This document shows positions 40,396-47,590 of a stretch of 64,000 nt of DNA, piece after piece; the stretch's first letter is position 1; each line of letters opens with the position of its first letter. Origin of the DNA: Micromonospora alfalfae (GTDB lineage: Bacteria; Actinomycetota; Actinomycetes; Mycobacteriales; Micromonosporaceae). The position numbers and the translations under genes were made by a program. The notes under the pieces were generated by a model. It worked only from the letters and a program-made list of their open reading frames with translations, ran no database searches and had not been told where the DNA came from. The stretch spans positions 1 through 64,000 of the forward strand of contig NZ_JAKKFH010000022.1 in assembly GCF_022230925.1 (NCBI RefSeq), written 5' to 3'.

Positions 40396-42504
40396 ATGAG
40401 ACGCCAGCGACCCACCCTCATCGCCGTGTCCACCCTCATCACCGTCACCCTCACCACCGCAGCACCCACCCCCGCCAACGCCCAACGCGCCGCACCACCG
40501 GACCAGGTCACCGCCCTCACCGCCCACCAGGCCGACGGATACACCACACTCGCCTGGCAACCCGTCAACGGCGCCACCGACTACCAGATCGAACGCACCC
40601 CCGTCGACACCGACAACACCCCCACCGGCACACCCACCATCGTCGGCATCTGGCGACCCAACCGCCAGATCAACCAACAGGCACCCACCTTCGCCGACGC
40701 CGGCTACAACCCCGGCGACACCTTCCAATGGCGGGTACGCGCCCGCACCGGCACCACCGAACAGCCCTACTCCGACCCGGTCACCGCCACCACCACCGCA
40801 CCCTGGGGCAACCCCACCACCCCCGGCGAACAACTGCGCACCGGCTGGGAGACCACCCACGCCGCCCAGTACACCAGCGACACCGACGAGTACGCCTACA
40901 CCGCCGCCATCGACGCCCTCAGCGACCGCGTACGCGTCGTCGAACTCGGCCGCACCGTACAGAACCGACCCATCAACATGCTCGTCATCGGTTACCCCAG
41001 CCCGGCGGCCACCCCGGAAGCCGTCGCCGCCACCGCACCCGTGGCCATCAACTGCAACGTGCACGGCAACGAACCCGGCGACCGCGAAGCCTGCCTCATC
41101 ATGGCCCGCCAACTCGCCTTCAGCACCGACCCCCGCATCACCGACCTGCTCAGCCACACCACCGTCCTGATCGTCCCCACCATCAACGGAGACGGCCGCG
41201 CCAACAACACCCGCGGCAACTCCACCGGCCAGGACCTCAACCGCGACTACTCCCTGATCCGCCAACCCGAGACCACCGCGTACATCACAATGGTCCGCGA
41301 CTACCGACCCGTCGCCGGCTACGACGGCCACGAGTTCGGCAACTCCCGCGCCGGTGACCTGCCGATGCTGCCCCCACGGCACCAGAACGTCGCCCAACCC
41401 ATCTTCGACCAGTCCCAGGACATGATCGAAGGCCACATGTACGCCAAGGGCGCCGAAGCCGGCTGGTGGGCCTGCCCCTACGGCTGCGAAGGCGGCGGCA
41501 ACGTCGGCCTCAGCGAAGAAACCATCCTGCGCAACACCCTCGGACTCAAGAACGTCACCAACTCCCTGCTGGAACTGCGCAGCTCCGGCGGCCAGACCCG
41601 CCCCGACGAGGGCAACACCACAAACAACCGACGCCGCAAGACCTACTCCGCCCTGTGGACGTTCCACCAGTTCCTCGACTACCACCGCGCCGACCGCGCC
41701 GACATCCTGAAAGCCCGCAGCGAAGCCATCCAAACCCAGGCCGCCAACACCGGCCGGCTGGTCTTCCGCGGCTCCCGCCCCATCCCCGCCCACCCCGCAC
41801 CGCACCCCGGCGACAGCCCACCACCACTCGACGCGCCCCCCGCCGACCTGATCCTCGACAACCCACCCTGCGCCTACAAACTCACCGACGCGCAGTACAA
41901 CGGCCCCCGCACCGACGGACCCGGCGGCGTCGGCACCACCGTCGCCCAGCGCATCGCCGCCCACGGCTGGAAGGTCATCACCATCGGCGACGACCACTAC
42001 GTCCCCCTCAACCAACCCGAACGCGGCCTCATCCCCCTGCTCCTCGACGGCAAAGGCGTGGAGAAGCTGACCGACGGCGAACGCGTCTATCCCACCCTCA
42101 CCGGCCGCCGCAACGGACCCCTGACCGTCACCGGCTTCACCTGCGCCGACGACGCCACCATCAACGGCCCGGTCACCGTCCGGGCCGGCGCGGCGCTCGT
42201 CACGACAGCAACGACCATCAGCGGCCCACTCACCGCCACCCGCGCCGCCGGCATCCTCCTCGCCGACAGCACCATCAACGGCCCGGTCCGCATCGCCACC
42301 ACCGACACGATCTCCATCATCGACGCCACCATCGCCGGCCCCGTCGACCTGTCCGGCAACACCACCGGCACCGACGCGCCAGTGCTGGCCGGCACCACCA
42401 TCCGCGGCCCACTCAGCTGCACCGGCAACAACCCCGCACCGACCAACCTCGGCATCGCCAACACCGTCCACGGCCCCCGCACCACCCAGTGCGCGGCACT
42501 CTGA
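40396..42504 (+). CDS. Secreted M14-family zinc carboxypeptidase with C-terminal repeat domain
   Basis: 702 aa, ATG after GGAGG. Signal peptide (residues 1-29, basic N-end, A-x-A cleavage near A-N-A-Q). A fibronectin type III-like domain (about 34-135) precedes the peptidase. M14 zinc ligands: H-x-N-E (N-V-H-G-N-E-P-G-D) and a later His in G-Y-D-G-H-E-F; T-G-Q-D-L-N-R-D-Y (family N-R-N) and a likely Glu in S-L-L-E-L-R. The final 145 residues (about 555-700) repeat I-N-G-P-V / I-S-G-P-L / I-R-G-P-L, about every 20 residues, as expected of a right-handed beta-helix. An exported protein-degrading enzyme. Confidence 0.85.
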   Translation: MRRQRPTLIAVSTLITVTLTTAAPTPANAQRAAPPDQVTALTAHQADGYTTLAWQPVNGATDYQIERTPVDTDNTPTGTPTIVGIWRPNRQINQQAPTFADAGYNPGDTFQWRVRARTGTTEQPYSDPVTATTTAPWGNPTTPGEQLRTGWETTHAAQYTSDTDEYAYTAAIDALSDRVRVVELGRTVQNRPINMLVIGYPSPAATPEAVAATAPVAINCNVHGNEPGDREACLIMARQLAFSTDPRITDLLSHTTVLIVPTINGDGRANNTRGNSTGQDLNRDYSLIRQPETTAYITMVRDYRPVAGYDGHEFGNSRAGDLPMLPPRHQNVAQPIFDQSQDMIEGHMYAKGAEAGWWACPYGCEGGGNVGLSEETILRNTLGLKNVTNSLLELRSSGGQTRPDEGNTTNNRRRKTYSALWTFHQFLDYHRADRADILKARSEAIQTQAANTGRLVFRGSRPIPAHPAPHPGDSPPPLDAPPADLILDNPPCAYKLTDAQYNGPRTDGPGGVGTTVAQRIAAHGWKVITIGDDHYVPLNQPERGLIPLLLDGKGVEKLTDGERVYPTLTGRRNGPLTVTGFTCADDATINGPVTVRAGAALVTTATTISGPLTATRAAGILLADSTINGPVRIATTDTISIIDATIAGPVDLSGNTTGTDAPVLAGTTIRGPLSCTGNNPAPTNLGIANTVHGPRTTQCAAL

Positions 42505-42526
42505 CCGACAACTAGCGAACCATCAC

Positions 42527-42561
42527 GCCGGCGGCGCGGGCCCGACACCCGCGCCGCCGGC
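42527..42561 (+). terminator. Terminator-like hairpin
   Basis: GCCGGCGGCGCGGG (42527-42540) with the reverse complement at 42548-42561, 14 bp and seven-base loop, between the peptidase and the fasciclin gene. Confidence 0.65.
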
Positions 42562-42597
42562 ACCTCACCACCTACCCCCGCACCCGTGGAGGCCGCC

Positions 42598-43287
42598 GTG
42601 TCGCACCCCGCCACCCCACCGCGACACCCCCGACGACTCCGCAGACCGCACCGCGCTCGGCGGAATCGACTGACGCTCAGCCTGCTCCTGCCGACCCTGC
42701 TGCTGGCCGCCTGCACCGGCAGCCCCGCAACTCCCCACACGAACGCCGCGCCAGCGAGCACCGGACCCCAGCCCACCGGGCCACTCTGCGCCGCCCTGCC
42801 CACCGGCACCGACCCCGGCAACCCGAGCTTCCTCGCCGGGCAACCCGTCGACCAGGCGCTGCGCTGGATCCCCACCCTCACCACGTTCGAAGCGGCGGTG
42901 CGTACCAGCGGCGTCCTCACCGACCTGCCCACCGGCGACGGCGTCACCGTCCTGGCGCCCTCCGACGACGCCTTCGCCGCCACGTTCTCCGAGGACAACT
43001 GGGACGACCTCATGACCCACCACACCGACCAGCTCCGCACCCTGCTGAAAGCCCACCTCATCACCGGAAGCCACCCGATCACCGACCTCACCACCGCCGG
43101 CACCGCCACCACCCTCGACGGCGTCACCGTCACCGTCACCCGCAGCGGGCCCACCGCCCGACTCGACGACCGCGCCGACACGGTCTGCGCCGACTACCAG
43201 GCCACCAACGCCCGCATCCACATCATCAACGCCGTCCTCGGCCCACTGCCCGTCACCGCCGACGGCACCGGCCACCGCGCACACTGA
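42598..43287 (+). CDS. Fasciclin (FAS1) domain lipoprotein
   Basis: 229 aa from the GTG at 42598, six bases from GGAGG; the GTG at 42586 overlaps that site. A very basic N-terminus, a hydrophobic helix, then lipobox L-L-A-A-C (Cys about 39), as in lipoproteins. A single FAS1 domain (about 82-225) resembles MPT70/MPB83 and has V-L-A-P-S-D-D-A-F, L-I-T-G and I-I-N-A-V-L. Probably a surface adhesin or matrix lipoprotein. Converges with the recombinase gene. Confidence 0.88.
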   Translation: MSHPATPPRHPRRLRRPHRARRNRLTLSLLLPTLLLAACTGSPATPHTNAAPASTGPQPTGPLCAALPTGTDPGNPSFLAGQPVDQALRWIPTLTTFEAAVRTSGVLTDLPTGDGVTVLAPSDDAFAATFSEDNWDDLMTHHTDQLRTLLKAHLITGSHPITDLTTAGTATTLDGVTVTVTRSGPTARLDDRADTVCADYQATNARIHIINAVLGPLPVTADGTGHRAH

Positions 43288-43293
43288 CCACGC

Positions 43294-44289
43294 TCACCCG
43301 GGCGGCACCAGACCCGCCAGCGCACGGTTGGTCCGGTTGGCCCGGACCGCGTCACGCTGCTGCCCGGCCGTCACCTCGATGTACGTCTGCGACGACGCCA
43401 ACGACGCATGCCCCAACAACCGCATGATCTCCGCCGCGCTCGCACCGTCCTCCGCCAACCGGGTCGCGAAGGTGTGCCGCAGCGCGTGCAGCCGCGCACC
43501 ACGCGGCACCCGGTCACCGATGCCGGCCCGCCGGTAACACGACTCGACGAGATACTGCAGGCCACCACGGCGCAACGGCTCACCACGCCGATCCACCAGA
43601 AACGGCGAGTCGGGGCGTACCGACCGCGAACCGAAGCGCCGCACCCGACTGTCCAGGTAGTCCCGCAGCACCCGGTCCAGATCCGCCTCGATCGGCACCA
43701 CCCGAGGCCGCCCACCCTTGCCCGCCACCTCGACCCGCCGCTCACCGGGCCGACCGCCGAGCGAGTCGACCCGCAACGCCAGCAGCTCCGACAACCGCAG
43801 CCCGGCGCAGAGCGCCACCGCCAACACCGCCACATCCCGCTCCGGCCACGGGTCGCGTTGCCGACCGTCGTCGCGCGCGGCGGACGCGAGCAACACCTCG
43901 GGGGTGTCCGCGCCGCGCAACGGCTTCGGCTGGGGGAGTAGCGCCCGAGGTCGCCCGACCGCCGGCATCGGGTTGCCCGCCACGAACCCGTCAGCGACCA
44001 GGAAGGTGAAGAAGTTGTTCCAGGTGGACCAGGCCCGGTGCACCGACGCGGCCGCCCGGGGAGCGGCGAACCGGGCGAAGGCCGCCCGCATCACCCGGGG
44101 GGAGAGGTCGGTGATCGACAGCGCGTCCAGGGACAGGGGAGGGGTGGCATCTTCCGCGACCAGCGCCGCGACCGTGTGCAGATCCCTGCGGTACGCGGCA
44201 AGGGTGTGCGGGGAGGGCTTGCGGGTGGCCCGCGCGGTCAGGAACTCCTCGATCAGCACCGCGAGCGATTCGTCCTGTTTGTCATGCAT
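43294..44289 (-). CDS. Tyrosine recombinase (Xer-like)
   Basis: 331 aa from the ATG at 44289. N-terminal core-binding SAM-like domain (about 1-105, S-P-H-T-L-x-A-Y-R-R-D-L). The catalytic domain contains Arg in A-G-L-R-L-S-E-L, Lys in G-K-G-G-R-P-R, H-x-L-R-H, G-H-A-S-L and the nucleophilic Tyr in S-Q-T-Y-I-E-V. Length and motifs fit XerC/XerD; residue differences do not place it firmly. A TAATAT box just six bases before the ATG and no ribosome binding site suggest a leaderless transcript. The start codon lies in a dif-like inverted repeat (44285-44304). Likely acts on the dif-like site 1.4 kb to the right. Confidence 0.88.
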   Translation of the reverse strand: MHDKQDESLAVLIEEFLTARATRKPSPHTLAAYRRDLHTVAALVAEDATPPLSLDALSITDLSPRVMRAAFARFAAPRAAASVHRAWSTWNNFFTFLVADGFVAGNPMPAVGRPRALLPQPKPLRGADTPEVLLASAARDDGRQRDPWPERDVAVLAVALCAGLRLSELLALRVDSLGGRPGERRVEVAGKGGRPRVVPIEADLDRVLRDYLDSRVRRFGSRSVRPDSPFLVDRRGEPLRRGGLQYLVESCYRRAGIGDRVPRGARLHALRHTFATRLAEDGASAAEIMRLLGHASLASSQTYIEVTAGQQRDAVRANRTNRALAGLVPPG

Positions 44290-44304
44290 AAGGGATATTA
44301 TGCA
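44285..44304. promoter_or_regulatory. dif-like inverted repeat at recombinase start
   Basis: TGCATAA-GGGATA-TTATGCA: two seven-base arms around a six-base centre, the spacing of Xer binding sites. AT-rich in a very GC-rich region. It overlaps the ATG (44287-44289) and the -10 of the recombinase, so binding by the enzyme could repress its own gene, or the site may be a recombination target. Confidence 0.55.
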
Positions 44305-44347
44305 GCATTTTCGGGTTTCCGGGTAGGGGCCGAGAGAGGGGGAGGAG

Positions 44348-44899
44348 ATGCCAGAACCCCGGCGGTACGTCCTCACGGGAGCGCCCGGCGCCGGCAAGAC
44401 AACCATGATCGAGGCGTTGCGGCGCAGGGGACACGTCACCGTCCGAGAGGCCGCCACCGACCTCATCGCCGAGAGGCAGGCCCAGGGGTACGCCACGCCG
44501 TGGCACGACACCGACTTCGTCGACGCCGTCGCCGCGCTGCAACACCACCGGCAGGTCGGCGCCGACGCGCGTCAGCCGGTCCAGTTCTACGACCGGTCGC
44601 CCCTGTGCACAGTGGCGCTGGCCCGCCACCTGGGCAGACCGGTCGGCCCGGCGCTAACCGCCGAAGTGGATCGCATCATGCGCGAGCGCACCTACCAACG
44701 CCTGGTGTTCCTGATCAGCCCGCTGGGCTTCATCCGCCACACCGCAGCGCGCCAGATCAGCTACGCCGACGCGCTGGCCTTCGCCCGCCTGCACCGGGAG
44801 GTGTACGACGAGCACGGGCACCAGCTGGTCGAGGTGCCAGCCGGACCGGTGCGGACACGGCTGGCCCTGATCGAGGAACACGTATCGTTCGCGACATGA
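44348..44899 (+). CDS. P-loop ATPase/kinase-like protein
   Basis: 183 aa, ATG start with GGAGGAG upstream. Walker A G-A-P-G-A-G-K-T-T (about residues 11-19), then R-E-A-A-T-D-L-I and Y-D-R-S-P-L-C-T. This is the AAA_28/nucleoside-kinase-like pattern found in small actinobacterial ATPases. Divergent from the recombinase, 58 bp away, and overlapping the next gene (ATGA). Role not known; a nucleic-acid or nucleotide function is a guess. Confidence 0.75.
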   Translation: MPEPRRYVLTGAPGAGKTTMIEALRRRGHVTVREAATDLIAERQAQGYATPWHDTDFVDAVAALQHHRQVGADARQPVQFYDRSPLCTVALARHLGRPVGPALTAEVDRIMRERTYQRLVFLISPLGFIRHTAARQISYADALAFARLHREVYDEHGHQLVEVPAGPVRTRLALIEEHVSFAT

Positions 44900-45657
44900 C
44901 GTCACCCGGTGCCACCTGCCCCGAGTGCGGTCAACCCGGCACACCCACCGTGTACCGGGATCCGAACGATCCCATGAGCTGGGTCTGTCCCGAGGGGCAC
45001 CGGTGGCGGGCGACCGACCGGCCCGGGTGGAACCCATGGGCGACGCCCAGCGCCGTCACCGCACCCCACGACCCCAGTGACACCCCGACCCGGACCGGCC
45101 CCGTCACTGTCGACAAGGACGGGCGGACCTGGCGCATCGGCACCGCCAGCGACGTCGCCTGGCTCACCGGGCGCACCACGCAGGGCCTCTCGGTCACCAC
45201 CGCGATCCCGCCGGTGTTCGAGGCGTACGGCACCTTCCACCCGCCCGCCGGGGTCGGCTTCGACGCCCACGAACGCGCGGTGATCGACGAACTGGTGACG
45301 TGCACGCCGGATCAGCCCTGGTGGCTGGGCTTTCTCGACACCGGCGCCCACGACGTCGTCTTCCCACACGCCCCGAAGGTGTCCCTCTACTGGGCCTGGC
45401 CCTACGTGTTGGTCCAGGCCGGGCCGGAACAGGCCCTCACCTGGCGGGCCGGCCACCTGCGCGGCGACGGGGCGCTGCCCGACCTGTTCTTTCCCGAGGA
45501 TCGCTCCTGGCTCGTCTCCGCCCTGTGGGACGACACCTGGACCGACATCGGCGCCAGCGGTGCGGTACTCGCCGCCCTGCGACGCAACCCGCTGGTCAAC
45601 GCGCGCCTCGTCGGGCCGGACGAGGACGCGTGTCCGCCCGGCCTGACGCGCGACTGA
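44896..45657 (+). CDS. Zinc-ribbon-start protein of unknown function
   Basis: 253 aa, ATG overlapping the ATPase stop. N-terminal zinc ribbon C-P-E-C-G, then a second C-P-E-G-H (about 8-35). The body (70-245) carries several Trp-rich stretches, including W-W-L-G-F-L, Y-W-A-W-P-Y and W-L-V-S-A-L-W-D-D-T-W. Its arrangement is like DUF-type proteins of immunity or toxin-antidote pairs, but I cannot assign it. Ends 40 bp before the dif-like site. Confidence 0.6.
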   Translation: MTSPGATCPECGQPGTPTVYRDPNDPMSWVCPEGHRWRATDRPGWNPWATPSAVTAPHDPSDTPTRTGPVTVDKDGRTWRIGTASDVAWLTGRTTQGLSVTTAIPPVFEAYGTFHPPAGVGFDAHERAVIDELVTCTPDQPWWLGFLDTGAHDVVFPHAPKVSLYWAWPYVLVQAGPEQALTWRAGHLRGDGALPDLFFPEDRSWLVSALWDDTWTDIGASGAVLAALRRNPLVNARLVGPDEDACPPGLTRD

Positions 45658-45697
45658 CCTCCGTCCGACGACGCTGAGGGGACCCCCAGAACCCGCT

Positions 45698-45725
45698 ACT
45701 TTACATAATGTGCATTATCGAATCG
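45698..45725 (-). other. Candidate chromosomal dif site
   Basis: On the minus strand the 28 bases read as an 11-bp arm ending GATAA, a six-base centre TGCACA, then TTATGTAAAGT. The right arm matches the XerD arm of E. coli dif (TTATGTTAAAT) at nine of 11 and of B. subtilis dif (TTATGTAAACT) at ten of 11. The left arm keeps the ATAA end. This AT-rich island lies in GC-rich DNA, outside all genes, near a Xer-type recombinase. The dif assignment rests on motif memory and has not been searched. Confidence 0.7.
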
Positions 45726-45756
45726 CGGTTCGGCTGTGGGTGGAGAGGGCAACCGA

Positions 45757-46099
45757 TCAGATCTCTTCGACGGCCGTGTCGGCCCACCTGGCCCAGGCGT
45801 CACGCCAGTGCCGGTCGACGGCCTCGCGCTCGCTGATGGGCACGCCCTGTCGGGGCATGAGGTGTTGCCGTTCGCGGTGATCGTGAAGCTGCCCCAGGTG
45901 ACGGTGGCGTTCGCCCAGCCGCGGGTCAGGTTCAGGTAGTTGGCCTTGGCGGCCCAGGCAAGGCCGATGCCCGAGTAGTAGCCGTCGTACACGTCGTAGT
46001 TCTGTTGGTTGGTGCCGCTCCCCGTATTGATTGGCACCGAGGAAGACATCAATCGACGTAGATGCATTGCCACAAGGCCCGCTCCCCCATCTCGGGTTG
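45757..46099 (-). pseudogene. Decayed gene fragment beside dif
   Basis: The coding look jumps frame at least twice. One frame reads D-N-P-R-W-G-S-G-P-C-G-N-A-S to about 46030; a second reads N-Q-Q-N-Y-D-V-Y-D-G-Y-Y-S-G-I-G-L-A-W-A-A-K, then T-I-T-A-N-G-N to about 45865; the third ends M-P-R-Q-G-V-P-I-S-E-R-E-A-V-D-R-H-W-R-D, to TGA at 45757. One-base deletions account for both shifts. It begins at the stop of the hydrolase (46100). Gene decay at the terminus is plausible. Family not recognised. Confidence 0.5.
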
Positions 46100-46882
46100 T
46101 CAGATGCGTGTACGGCGCAGCCAGTCCTGGGTGAGTGATCGCAGCAGGGCGGGTTGTTCGTACGGCAGGTAGTGTCCGGCCGTGTCGATCACGGTGTAGG
46201 TGCCGCGGGGAAAGTGGCGCATGGCGCGGAACTGGTCGGCGTACCCGACGATTCGGTCCTGCCGGCCGGTGATCACGCTGACCGGGCCGTCGAAGACGAC
46301 CTCTGCGGTCTCGTCGGGTAGCGCGTAGTTGGAGCCGCTCTGCAACTCCTGTTGGAATGTCGGGTCACCGGGGCCGCCGGAGTTCAGTGCCGTGAGCACT
46401 GTCGCGACGACGGCTGGGGTGCGGTGGCCCAGGGCGGCGTCGAGGTGTGCGTGCAGGGCGGCGGGAGCGGCGTCGAGCCAGCCGGTGGGTGCTTCGAGTG
46501 GTGGGTCGTCGGGCAGGTCCCGGCTGTCGCGGGCGATGGTGACGCCGGGACAGACGAGGAGCAGGCCGCGGACGAGGTCGGGTCGTTGGCGGGCGATGCC
46601 GGCGGCCAGGTACGCGCCGTAGGAGCCGCCGGCGAGCAGGGCCGGCGCGTCGACGTGGTGGTCCAGCCAGGCGCAGACGGTTTCCAGTAACGCCTGGGAG
46701 GTGGGTGGGCAGTTCGCGGGGGTGTCTCCGTGGCCGGGCAGGTCCAGGTAGATCTCTCGTAGGCCGGTGCCCGCGAGGGCGGGGCTGAGGGCGGCGGCCG
46801 TGGCGGCGCGGCTCATGCTGAACATGGGTAGGCACACCACCGCTGGTCCGGTGTCCGCTGACTGGTCGTACGCCAGGTGCAT
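46100..46882 (-). CDS. Alpha/beta hydrolase
   Basis: 260 aa, ATG start. L-D-L-P-G-H-G-D near residue 48, nucleophile motif G-G-S-Y-G (serine about 88), acid in G-R-Q-D-R-I-V-G and His in A-G-H-Y-L-P-Y, as in the proline-iminopeptidase/esterase-like group. Substrate unknown. Divergent from the lipoprotein gene at 47065. Confidence 0.87.
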   Translation of the reverse strand: MHLAYDQSADTGPAVVCLPMFSMSRAATAAALSPALAGTGLREIYLDLPGHGDTPANCPPTSQALLETVCAWLDHHVDAPALLAGGSYGAYLAAGIARQRPDLVRGLLLVCPGVTIARDSRDLPDDPPLEAPTGWLDAAPAALHAHLDAALGHRTPAVVATVLTALNSGGPGDPTFQQELQSGSNYALPDETAEVVFDGPVSVITGRQDRIVGYADQFRAMRHFPRGTYTVIDTAGHYLPYEQPALLRSLTQDWLRRTRI

Positions 46883-47064
46883 GGGAGAGTCCTCGCTGGA
46901 GATTGCTGGGTGTGCTCCAACGTCTCATGCCCGGCGAGGTCGGGCTGGGACACCGGACGTGAAAGCGGTGTGCGGTGTCGGCGGATGATGTCTACAGTGG
47001 TGCGTTCTGGCCGCCGCTCGTTCACCGCGAACGGTGGGGCCGCACATCACCACGGGGGAACACC

Positions 47065-47529
47065 TTGACGAGTAAGCCTGTCCGTATTGTGGTTGGCCTG
47101 GTCGCGACAGTCGGCCTCGTTGTGGGCTGCCAGCCTGCCGAGAAGGAGAGCGCGGGGGCGCCCGCGCCGTCGCCGACCGTGGCGCCCAGCCCGACGGTCG
47201 ACGTGGCGGCGAACAGCAAGCAGGTCTGCGACGCCAGTCTCGATTTTGTCAAGAAGCACTACGTCGCGATGGCCGACGATGCGATCGCCGCCATCGACAA
47301 GCCGGTCAGCGCGAAGGAGGCGGGCGCGAAGGTCCGCGGCCACTACACCGCGCTGTTGCAGGATCTGCGGACGGCGGCGCCGACTGCTGCCGACCCGCAG
47401 GTGCGCACCGCGTTGGAGGCTCTGGCCGCGGGTGTCGAGAAGCACCTGGCCGGTCCGAAGGCCACCGAGGTCGAGGCGCCGGATCTCGACCCGCCGCTGA
47501 AGGTGTTGGACACCGTCTGCGGTCGCTGA
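47065..47529 (+). CDS. Small lipoprotein, unknown function
   Basis: 154 aa from a TTG start at 47065, four bases after GGGGGA-type sequence. Signal with lipobox V-V-G-C (Cys about 22), a Ser/Pro/Ala linker (about 25-50), then a helical domain with S-K-Q-V-C-D-A-S and a closing V-C-G-R that might form a disulfide. Possible -10 TACAGT at 46993-46998. Followed by a strong terminator. Confidence 0.72.
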   Translation: MTSKPVRIVVGLVATVGLVVGCQPAEKESAGAPAPSPTVAPSPTVDVAANSKQVCDASLDFVKKHYVAMADDAIAAIDKPVSAKEAGAKVRGHYTALLQDLRTAAPTAADPQVRTALEALAAGVEKHLAGPKATEVEAPDLDPPLKVLDTVCGR

Positions 47530-47533
47530 GTGT

Positions 47534-47566
47534 CGTGGGCACCGGCCGGGTCGGCCGGTGCCCACG
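47534..47566 (+). terminator. Terminator-like hairpin
   Basis: CGTGGGCACCGGCC (47534-47547) with the perfect reverse complement at 47553-47566, loop of five, directly after the lipoprotein stop and before the converging GH20 stop. It may serve both genes. Confidence 0.75.
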
Positions 47567-47590
47567 AACGGCGGGTGAGGTGGGTACGGG

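Noticed and set aside
45698..45725. tRNA or promoter explanation for the AT-rich patch
   Set aside because: No cloverleaf and no gene begins after it on either strand; the Xer-type symmetry fits better.
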